Below, in pieces: positions 25,628 to 33,916 of a stretch of DNA of 64,000 nt (the first letter of the stretch is position 1; every line of letters starts with the position of its first letter). This DNA comes from Siansivirga zeaxanthinifaciens CC-SAMT-1. Lineage in GTDB: Bacteria > Bacteroidota > Bacteroidia > Flavobacteriales > Flavobacteriaceae. The translations under genes and the position numbers were made by a program. Below the pieces are notes generated by a model. That model made no database searches. It saw only the letters and a program-made list of their open reading frames with translations, and was not told the DNA's origin. Where the stretch lies: the NCBI RefSeq assembly GCF_000941055.1, contig NZ_CP007202.1, positions 2,712,437 through 2,776,436 on the forward strand, written 5' to 3'.

Positions 25628-27379
25628 TTATTTAACAAACAGTTTTGTATCACCCTGTACCCTTAAAGCATAAATACCTTTATATAAATCACTAACATCT
25701 ATACTTCCAGTATTATTTTCTATAACAGATTCCATCACTATTTTACCCATCATATCTAAAATATAAATACGTCCTAAAGCCTTGTTTTTTAGCGATATAT
25801 TTAAGAAATTCCCATTTACTGGATTTGGATAAATCTTCAGGTATTGAGTATCTAACGAGCTTTGAGAAACACTTAAAGTTGGGCTACCTCCAAAACCAAC
25901 GATAACACCAACATCAGATTGTTTATACGGAAGCCTAGTACCTCCAGCATTAAATTCTTCTGCACCAGCATCAAAGTTAGACGATCTTATGCCACCAAGA
26001 ATATCTTCGGTTAGAAAGGTGTAGTTGCCCACACCATAATTAATAGCTGGACTTCCATTTGTAATATTATAAAAATATGTTCCCGAAGTTAAAAGCCCAG
26101 AAGTTACATTTATATTTCCGGTGGCAGATACTGAACCAAAAGAATCGAATGTGCCGTTTTGTTTTATATTATTCACATACTTAGAAGATGTTCCTATTAA
26201 TTGTGTGGTAACCTGTATTGCTCGGTTAGTGTTTTCATACATGATATTATTACTAATTACAACATCTTGTGGTGGCTGGTTTTGAGTACCAGCACTAAAT
26301 GTTGCTCCAACCCTAATACCTAAATCGCAATTAACAAAAGTATTATTAACAATAATCGCATTTTTTACTTGATAATATCCATTTAAGGCACTATTTAATA
26401 TGCCATTATGAATATTAATACCTGCAAGTCCATTAGTAGAGGAATTGTTTGGATATTTAGCTACGGTACCTTGAATATAATTATTGTAAACTTTGTGGTT
26501 TTCATCCATCATTCGAATACCTCCGCTAAATGAGCGTCCCTTTGCTAAGAAAAAGTTATTGTAAACTTCACAATTTTTTCCATGTCTTAAAGTTAAAGAC
26601 CCTGAATAATCTTCGAAAGTATTATTGTAGTATTTATTGCTTCCGCTTTTGTTAGAAATTATTTCAATTTCGCCAACAAAATTATAAAAGTAATTATCAT
26701 ATACTTGTGTAAAAGAGTCGAATTGAGAAGTCCCGCTATTTCCTATTCTAATAGCGTCTTGGTCATTATCTTCATTAACTTCTCTAATTGGTGTTCTGTC
26801 TGCAAAATAATTATGATGTATTTTTGTGTAATCTGGTGTATTCGTATTTCTATTATCATTTATAATGCTTCCAACACCATACTTTCCAATAAATGAACAA
26901 TAACTTATTTCATTATGTTGTCCTTCTATGAGGACCCACTTATAAGTATTAGATTTTTGTGCTTCGTTACCATTGTAACTATCAATCTTGATATTTGACA
27001 CTTTACAATTATTACAATCTGTACTAGAACCTCTAAATTCAATTACAGGACGGTTAGTATCTAAACCAGAAGGATTCTGAAAAATAAGCCCTTCAACATA
27101 TATGTATGAACCTCCCATCCTAATATAAGATTTACCCTCAATAAATACACCTCCTATTGTTTCTGCTTTTATTGTAATAGGATTATGAGCAGTTCCATTT
27201 TTAGCAAATTGCAATTGAACATTGGTCCATGTTCCATTGGCCAATATAATAGTTGATCCAGGAACCGCTGATGCTATAGCTGCGTTTAAAGCTGTAATAT
27301 TTGATACCAATTGTGCCTCCACCCTTAGTAATCCTAAAAATAATATAGATAACAAAAAACAAGTAGTAATTTTTTTCAT
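25628..27379 (-). CDS. Secreted alginate lyase, PL6 family with T9SS tail
   Basis: The protein has 583 residues with a signal peptide ending near VEAQ. The PL6 beta-helix starts 'ITALNAAIASAVPGSTIILANGTWTNV'. Catalytic Lys244 lies in EIISNKS and Arg265 in LTLRHG, again 21 residues apart. The single helix domain is followed by a T9SS sorting domain (LKIYPNPVNGNFLNI, GRIYILDMMGKIV, LYKGIYALRV). Compared with the 768-residue lipoprotein PL6, this one is shorter and built for export, so one acts outside the cell and one inside the envelope. Promoter with two operators at 27422. Confidence 0.9.
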   Translation of the reverse strand: MKKITTCFLLSILFLGLLRVEAQLVSNITALNAAIASAVPGSTIILANGTWTNVQLQFAKNGTAHNPITIKAETIGGVFIEGKSYIRMGGSYIYVEGLIFQNPSGLDTNRPVIEFRGSSTDCNNCKVSNIKIDSYNGNEAQKSNTYKWVLIEGQHNEISYCSFIGKYGVGSIINDNRNTNTPDYTKIHHNYFADRTPIREVNEDNDQDAIRIGNSGTSQFDSFTQVYDNYFYNFVGEIEIISNKSGSNKYYNNTFEDYSGSLTLRHGKNCEVYNNFFLAKGRSFSGGIRMMDENHKVYNNYIQGTVAKYPNNSSTNGLAGINIHNGILNSALNGYYQVKNAIIVNNTFVNCDLGIRVGATFSAGTQNQPPQDVVISNNIMYENTNRAIQVTTQLIGTSSKYVNNIKQNGTFDSFGSVSATGNINVTSGLLTSGTYFYNITNGSPAINYGVGNYTFLTEDILGGIRSSNFDAGAEEFNAGGTRLPYKQSDVGVIVGFGGSPTLSVSQSSLDTQYLKIYPNPVNGNFLNISLKNKALGRIYILDMMGKIVMESVIENNTGSIDVSDLYKGIYALRVQGDTKLFVK

Positions 27380-27421
27380 GAAATTTAATTTGTAAATGTG
27401 AATTCTAATTGAATATTATAT

Positions 27422-27451
27422 TTGGTTAACCAAATTGGTTTACCAAATATA
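27422..27451 (-). promoter_or_regulatory. PL6 promoter with two tandem GntR operators
   Basis: TTGGTTAACCAA (27422-27433, a perfect palindrome) and TTGGTTTACCAA (27435-27446) are one base apart. The -7 box TATATTTG is the complement of 27444-27451 and overlaps the outer operator. I could not find a TTG at the expected -33 spacing. Confidence 0.75.
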
Positions 27452-27613
27452 ATTATAAAAAATTAATATTATAGAGAACATTAAAAAATAATATGATTTA
27501 GGAAGGAAAAAAAATCTAGTGAAGGATAAGCTTTATATAAGACACTTAAATAAATTATATTACCTGTTTATATTGATTTTGATTGTAATAATTATTTGTG
27601 TTTTTTTTATGTT

Positions 27614-28017
27614 CTATCCTTTTCTAAAATCTGAAGACATGAAATGATTAGCTCTCTTATTTAACCGTTCAAAAATTTGTTCAAAACTTCCTGCTAAATG
27701 AACCCTTGTAACTTGATTTTGAATAGTTGTGCTAAAAATTTTTAGATATGATATTTTAAGGCAGAACAAACAATGATGCAGCTATTTTTTTTAATTATTT
27801 ATTCGTCAATTGATTAAGTCCTAACAACCAACCATATCGGTCTTCATCATTAAGAGGGATACCACTACTCATTTTGTCTATATTGGGCTGTGGATGAAAA
27901 TCATCACCATCAAAAAAAAGGAATATTAAGTTTATCAGATAACAACCTTACTATGGTGCTCTTTCCACAACCTGAAACGCCCATTATAAAAATGACCTGG
28001 TTTACATTATTATTCAT
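27614..28017 (-). pseudogene. gntK: Decayed gluconokinase (gntK-like)
   Basis: From the ATG at 28017 the frame reads a gluconokinase N-terminus: a P-loop MGVSGCGKST, then NIPFF. An 8-base A run (27912-27919, complement) carries one base too many. In the next frame come DGDDFHP, 'KMSSGIPLNDEDRYGWL' and a stop at 27795. Further on, other frames show 'CIIVCSALK' and 'VHLAGSFEQIFERLNKRANHF', which belong to the same family, ending at 27614. At least three lesions break one gene of about 165 codons. The ATG follows the PL7 stop by one base (TAAAATG), so it was once translationally coupled. It may have phosphorylated gluconate or KDG. Confidence 0.8.
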
Positions 28018-28018
28018 T

Positions 28019-29080
28019 TTAATTTTTATTTGGCATGGAACCAGGTCCAACAATTGCTTCTTTAAACCAAACTTCTGCATAACAGCCATTAGCGTATTGT
28101 TTTACTATATCGCCATTATAAGTTTCTGAGCCTGTATGCCAAACCATGTTTTCATCAGGATCTTTTCCGTTTGCTTGGTTATATGCGCCTTGCTTAAAAT
28201 TCTGCAACTCGCCTGCATAGGCATTTGCCTTTTCTACCCCATCACGGCCTATAGATGCATAAAGTGTTAATATTTGTTGAGGAATTTCTGCCTTACTTGT
28301 AAAATCTGATTTTAATAAATTTTTAGTGAACTTTTTGGTTTCATGACCCTCACTTTTAAAGGTAAGGTACATCATGCCTTCAAAAACATTTATTTCATAA
28401 CTAAACGTTTCACCTAATTCGATACCATCCTTTGGCTCATCTGGATATGAAGTAGGACTTGAACCGACAACAGACATATCATATCCCCAAACTGGAGTAG
28501 AAAAATCCCATCGTTTAGAATTATCACCTTCTGTATTAATTTCATAATTCCAGTAAACAGAACCCTTTTTATGGCCTGGAAATTTTTTATAGAATATTTT
28601 TAAAGGTTCATTTTCATGCCCTTCCGTACCATGAATCTGTCCAACTACAACAGAGTAAGAAGCCGCTACCCTGGCATCGCCCGAAGTGGAAACATGCATC
28701 ACTTTTAATGTTCCTGTTAATTTTCCACCGGTTTCGACTTTCCATTGTTTTTTCTGTCCTAACTCTGTACGTGTATTACTCGTGTTTTTAGAAGTTATAC
28801 CCGAATTAGGTGTTTTATAAACTACCCAATCTGTTTTTCCATCATTGGAAACATAGAAAAAATCTTTATGTTCCACTTTTACTAAATCTTTAATGCTTTT
28901 ACCATCGCCGCATAAAATAGTAAACTCGTCCATAAAAGGAATCAGATCACTTGGATAAATTATGGGTTTTGCTACTTCAGTATTAGACTCTTTAGAAGTA
29001 TTGAAGCAACTATAAAAAAATAATGCAAGCCAAAAAAATAGAAATAATTTTGATACTGTTTTAATTTTTTTGAGTTTCAT
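28019..29080 (-). CDS. Alginate lyase, PL7 family lipoprotein
   Basis: The protein has 353 residues from the ATG at 29080 (an in-frame TTG at 29113 lies outside the signal). The signal peptide carries the lipobox FYSC. PL7 signatures are RTELGQ, 'VVGQIHG' and 'NFKQGAYNQ' (the YFKxGxYxQ position). The sequence between them (GSVYWNYEINTEG, GYDMSVVGS, GETFSYEINVFEGMMYL) is a complete jelly roll. It differs clearly from the other PL7 at 10201, so the two probably attack different block structures. Two operators precede it. The gene is followed at once by the gntK remnant. Likely anchored on the outer membrane. Confidence 0.9.
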   Translation of the reverse strand: MKLKKIKTVSKLFLFFWLALFFYSCFNTSKESNTEVAKPIIYPSDLIPFMDEFTILCGDGKSIKDLVKVEHKDFFYVSNDGKTDWVVYKTPNSGITSKNTSNTRTELGQKKQWKVETGGKLTGTLKVMHVSTSGDARVAASYSVVVGQIHGTEGHENEPLKIFYKKFPGHKKGSVYWNYEINTEGDNSKRWDFSTPVWGYDMSVVGSSPTSYPDEPKDGIELGETFSYEINVFEGMMYLTFKSEGHETKKFTKNLLKSDFTSKAEIPQQILTLYASIGRDGVEKANAYAGELQNFKQGAYNQANGKDPDENMVWHTGSETYNGDIVKQYANGCYAEVWFKEAIVGPGSMPNKN

Positions 29081-29116
29081 TTTATTAAAATTTTCTATTT
29101 GACTTAAACACATAAA

Positions 29117-29146
29117 CTGGTAAACCAGTTTGGTGTACCAAATATA
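29117..29146 (-). promoter_or_regulatory. PL7 promoter with two tandem GntR operators
   Basis: CTGGTAAACCAG (29117-29128, perfect palindrome) and TTGGTGTACCAA (29130-29141) are one base apart. The -7 box TATATTTG is the complement of 29139-29146 and overlaps the outer operator. A -33 TTG at the ideal distance is not seen. Confidence 0.75.
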
Positions 29147-29501
29147 ATAAAATAGTTAGCAAAAAAATTCAAATAAATAAACATTGTTGTACTTAATTAA
29201 AGTAATTATTACAAGGATAAAAGATATTTAACTGAGTTATCGTCTTCATATTTCTGAGATTGCCCCAGCATCTTTGAATTAAGATTTTATTAATTCTAAA
29301 AATATCAATCTTAAAATTAGAATTACTAAAAAAAACGAAAACGTGTAAACGTATTAACAACAGTTAGAATCTCAATTTGTTGAGTTGCTGAGGTGAAACA
29401 TTAATAATTAAAATAATGTCTAACCAAGATTAGTACTACCAATGATAGGAAAAAATATGTATAGTAACTTTGGTAAATTCAAAAGAAAAAAAGAAGTGTA
29501 A
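29147..29501. other. Spacer between alginate locus and island, no gene seen
   Basis: This is 355 bp of AT-rich sequence with stops in all frames. I see no gene, tRNA or clear terminator. In the ancestor without the island it would have been the region just downstream of mnmE. Confidence 0.5.
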
Positions 29502-29519
29502 TTACTTCCCAATACAAAA
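29502..29519. other. Left attachment site copy (att)
   Basis: TTACTTCCCAATACAAAA is the complement of codons for Phe-Cys-Ile-Gly-Lys-stop, like the end of mnmE. It differs from the right copy at two third-codon positions only. Sequence beyond these 18 bp does not resemble mnmE. Confidence 0.8.
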
Positions 29520-29778
29520 CCTAACTTCCTTTGGTTTACAACGACTTACGAGCTTTGGGGCACAAATAGGGCACAAACTCCCTGAAATTTGCTGTCCAAA
29601 ATGTCAACCTGCCTCTATTTCAAGGCAAAACAAAGATAATATTTTGTGTTTATATGCAAAACTTTGATTGGGTAAATTATCGTCTCAAAGTAAGTTAAAA
29701 TATCTCAAAAATTAAGATGTTTTACTATATTTACGATTTGTAATATTCAAGCTAAATTTTCTAATAAAAGCAACAGAG
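29520..29778. promoter_or_regulatory. Left-end attachment arm and cargo promoter region
   Basis: This is a non-coding end of the island. Two direct repeats GGGCACAAA lie 12 bp apart at about 29556-29576, likely integrase arm-type sites. The promoter for the XRE operon must lie before 29779; a TATATTTAC near 29733 resembles a -7 element but is not exact. Confidence 0.45.
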
Positions 29779-29979
29779 ATGAATCGCATTAAAGAGGTAT
29801 TAGCCGAAAAGGGAATTAAACAAACATGGTTAGCTGAAAAGTTAGGCAAAAGCTACAACATGGTTAATTCCTATGTTCAAAATAGGCAACAACCCAAATT
29901 GGAGGTGCTTTATGAGATAGCGGAAATATTAAAAGTGAATGTTAAAGATTTATTAGAATCAAAACCTAAAAAGAAATAG
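29779..29979 (+). CDS. XRE-type HTH regulator
   Basis: This 66-residue protein is almost entirely a Cro/CI helix-turn-helix: IKQTWLAEKLGKSYNMVNSY is the HTH core, followed by VLYEIAEILKVNVKDLLESK. There is no sensing domain. Its stop codon overlaps the GTG start of the next gene (TAGTGAGC), so it is translated with the AlbA_2-like gene. It is the first gene of the cargo operon and probably represses or times expression of the restriction system, as C proteins do; this is inference. Confidence 0.85.
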   Translation: MNRIKEVLAEKGIKQTWLAEKLGKSYNMVNSYVQNRQQPKLEVLYEIAEILKVNVKDLLESKPKKK

Positions 29980-31367
29980 TGAGCGAGCGACAAAACATAG
30001 AATGGAAACAAAGTTGGCATGACGACTACCTGAAATGGATTTGTGGCTTTGCAAATGCTCAAGGTGGAACCATATACATTGGTAAAGATGACGATGGTAA
30101 TGTTACTCATTTAGACAACTATCAAAAACTACTGGAAGACCTCCCTAACAAAATTCGCAATGCAATGGGTATTATTTGCGATGTGAATTTGCAGGAAGAA
30201 AGCGGTAGCAAGTATATTGAAATAAAAGTACAGCCCTACTCCGTTCCTGTTTCTTTAAGAGGAAGGTATTACTATCGTTCTGGAAGCACTAAAATGGAAC
30301 TAACCGGAGTGGAACTAAATGAGTTTTTACTCAAAAAGGCTGGTAAAACTTGGGATGATGTTATAGAAGAACGTGCCTCCATCAACGATATTGACACAAA
30401 TAGTTTAGAGCAGTTTATTCAAGATGGCTTGAAATACGGACGTATGCCTGATGTGGATGGGCTTTCTACTTTTCAGATATTGGAAAAGCTCAATTTAATT
30501 GAAAAAGGTCAGCTAAAAAGAGCCGCAATTATTTTGTTTGCTAAAGACCCTAATAAGTTTTACCCAAGTATTCAGGTGCGTATTGGTCGTTTCGTAAAAG
30601 ACTCTACCGATTTGCGTTTTCACGAAATATTAGAAGGTAACTTGGTTTACTTACTAAAAGAAGTTCAAGCACAGCTAAACTATAAATTCCTTACTAAACG
30701 TATTGAGTTTGAAGGGATGCGCAGATTAGAAAAGGATGAATATCCAATTGTAGCCCTTCGAGAGATGTTGCTAAACGCATTGGTACACCGTAGTTATATG
30801 GGAGCCCATACTCAAATGCGTGTTTATGATGATAGAATTTCTCTCTGGAACGTGGGTAAACTACCGAACGAACTAACAGAAGCTGATTTACTTAAACCGC
30901 ATAGTTCCTTACCCCGAAACCCTATTATTGCTCATGCTTGTTTTTTAGCAGGTTATATCGACACTTGGGGAAGCGGAACCTTAAAAATTATAGAAGCTTG
31001 CAAAAAGGAAGGCTTACCCGAACCTGTAATTAAAGAAATGCAAGGTGGTATGGAGGTTACTATGTTTAAATTAGGTGCTTCCGAACAAGCTACCCAGCAA
31101 GTTACCCAGCAAGTTACCCAGCAAGTTACCCAGCAAGTTACCCAGCAAGTTCAAACGCTATTAGAGGCAATAGGAACTGAATTGAATAGAAAGGATTTAC
31201 AAGAAAAATTAGGGTTAGCTGATCGAGAAAATTTCCGTGCTAACTATTTGCAACCAGCTTTAGAACTAGGCTTGGTTGAAATGACTATTCCTGATAAACC
31301 TAAAAGCAGCAAGCAGAAATACCGATTAACGGAAAAAGGAAAAGATTTAAAACAAACATTGAAATAA
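29979..31367 (+). CDS. AlbA_2/Schlafen-like ATP-binding protein with TQQV repeats
   Basis: The protein has 462 residues from a GTG overlapping the XRE stop. The N-terminal AlbA_2 (Schlafen-type, divergent AAA_4) domain has IEWKQSWHDDYLKWICGFANAQGGTIYIG and 'RYYYRSGSTKMEL'. The middle is a HATPase_c_4/RecG-like part with 'REMLLNALVHRSY', 'ISLWNVGKLP' and 'RNPIIAHACFLAGYIDTWGSG'. Residues about 372-391 are five TQQV repeats as a linker, then a winged-helix tail (RKDLQEKLGL, YRLTEKGK). Such proteins are common in defence islands and are annotated as transcriptional regulators or putative nucleases; the precise role is unknown. It ends 9 bp before hsdM. Confidence 0.8.
   Translation: MSERQNIEWKQSWHDDYLKWICGFANAQGGTIYIGKDDDGNVTHLDNYQKLLEDLPNKIRNAMGIICDVNLQEESGSKYIEIKVQPYSVPVSLRGRYYYRSGSTKMELTGVELNEFLLKKAGKTWDDVIEERASINDIDTNSLEQFIQDGLKYGRMPDVDGLSTFQILEKLNLIEKGQLKRAAIILFAKDPNKFYPSIQVRIGRFVKDSTDLRFHEILEGNLVYLLKEVQAQLNYKFLTKRIEFEGMRRLEKDEYPIVALREMLLNALVHRSYMGAHTQMRVYDDRISLWNVGKLPNELTEADLLKPHSSLPRNPIIAHACFLAGYIDTWGSGTLKIIEACKKEGLPEPVIKEMQGGMEVTMFKLGASEQATQQVTQQVTQQVTQQVTQQVQTLLEAIGTELNRKDLQEKLGLADRENFRANYLQPALELGLVEMTIPDKPKSSKQKYRLTEKGKDLKQTLK
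31091..31150 (+). repeat. Five 12-bp tandem repeats in the AlbA_2-like gene
   Basis: TACCCAGCAAGT is repeated five times without a gap and without mismatch, encoding the TQQV linker. As units are 12 bp, gain or loss keeps the frame and changes linker length between the ATPase-like core and the C-terminal wing. Confidence 0.95.
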
Positions 31368-31376
31368 TTAAACGAT

Positions 31377-32945
<1,569 letters not shown>

Positions 32946-32990
32946 AATGTAGTTGTCCGGATTTTTCGGATAACTGAAAAATATAAAGAC

Positions 32991-33083
32991 ATGGTGAAAA
33001 TGGATAACCCCAATTTTAAAGTGGTAGAATTTGACCACTTTAAAGCACTTATACAGTTGCTAAAGACATTTACCCTTAAATAA
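32991..33083 (+). CDS. Possible 30-residue peptide between hsdM and KilA-N gene
   Basis: ATG at 32991 to TAA at 33083 encodes MVKMDNPNFKVVEFDHFKAL... then a Leu/Lys-rich end. It stops 3 bp before the KilA-N start, so it could couple translation. Composition is protein-like (amphipathic), but the frame is too short to be sure. An imperfect hairpin (GTTGTCCG with CGGATAAC) sits just upstream at about 32952-32974. Confidence 0.3.
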   Translation: MVKMDNPNFKVVEFDHFKALIQLLKTFTLK

Positions 33084-33085
33084 AT

Positions 33086-33913
33086 ATGGCTATGGCGAAA
33101 ATTAATGTAAAGCATACCGATGTTTCTATTCTGAAAATCAATGAAGAAGATTACATCTCACTAACTGATATTGCCAAATTTAAAAGTGATGACCCCACCG
33201 CTGTAATAGCCAACTGGATGCGAAACCGTAATACCATTGAGTATCTTGGTATTTGGGAAATTTTGTACAATCAAGATTTTAAACCCCTCGAATTCGAGGG
33301 GTTTAAAACCCAAGCGGGTTTAAATGCTTTTACACTTTCTCCTACAAAGTGGATAGAAACTACAAATGCCAAAGGAATGATTACAAAATCCGGGAGGTAT
33401 GGCGGTACCTTTGCCCACAAAGACATTGCTTTTAAGTTTGCTGCATGGATCTCTATTGAGTTTGAACTCTATTTTATCAAAGAATTTCAACGCTTAAAAG
33501 AAGAAGAGCAAAAGCAAATTGGATGGAACGCAAAACGAGAATTGGCAAAAATAAATTACCATATTCATACCGATGCCATTAAGCAAAATTTAATACCACA
33601 AGCCTTAAGTCCACAACAAACTTCATTAGTGTACGCCACCGAAGCTGATGTTTTAAACATGGCTTTGTTTGGAATGACTGCCCAGCAGTGGAAAAATAAA
33701 AACCCTGAACTAAAAGGCAACCAACGAGATTATGCTACCATAAACCAACTCATTTGCCTCTCTAATTTGGAAAACCTAAACGCTGTTTTTATAAACGAAA
33801 ACATAGCACAACCAGAAAGACTGCTAAAGCTTAACCAAATAGCCATACAGCAAATGCAAGTGCTACAAGAAGTAGAAAACCGTAAACTACTAAAAGAGAA
33901 TAAAAAAGATTAA
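33086..33913 (+). CDS. KilA-N domain protein within the type I R-M operon
   Basis: The protein has 275 residues. The KilA-N (phage DNA-binding) domain covers about residues 5-135: 'INEEDYISLTDIAKFKSDDPTAVIANWMRNRNT', 'GLNAFTLSPTKWIETTNAKG' and 'KSGRYGGTFAHKDIAFKFAAWIS'. The C-terminal part is helical (QALSPQQTSLVYATEADVLNMALFG, RDYATINQLICLSNLENL), as in the Bacteroidota KilA-N/Rha-like proteins found inside type I systems. It lies between hsdM and hsdS (4 bp before hsdS). Its task is not known; DNA binding, anti-phage sensing or regulation of R-M are candidates. A 32-bp perfect palindrome lies inside the gene. Confidence 0.8.
   Translation: MAMAKINVKHTDVSILKINEEDYISLTDIAKFKSDDPTAVIANWMRNRNTIEYLGIWEILYNQDFKPLEFEGFKTQAGLNAFTLSPTKWIETTNAKGMITKSGRYGGTFAHKDIAFKFAAWISIEFELYFIKEFQRLKEEEQKQIGWNAKRELAKINYHIHTDAIKQNLIPQALSPQQTSLVYATEADVLNMALFGMTAQQWKNKNPELKGNQRDYATINQLICLSNLENLNAVFINENIAQPERLLKLNQIAIQQMQVLQEVENRKLLKENKKD
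33277..33308. repeat. 32-bp perfect palindrome inside the KilA-N gene
   Basis: The arm TTTTAAACCCCTCGAA is followed directly by its exact complement (33293-33308). It encodes FKPLEFEGFK of the KilA-N domain. As mRNA it would form a 14-bp or longer hairpin; as DNA it is an ideal symmetric binding site or cruciform. Confidence 0.9.
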
Positions 33914-33916
33914 CCC

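Noticed and set aside
29470..29667. Plus-strand frame across the left attachment site
   Set aside because: It runs through the att core and the arm repeats; content is low-complexity and no family is recognised.
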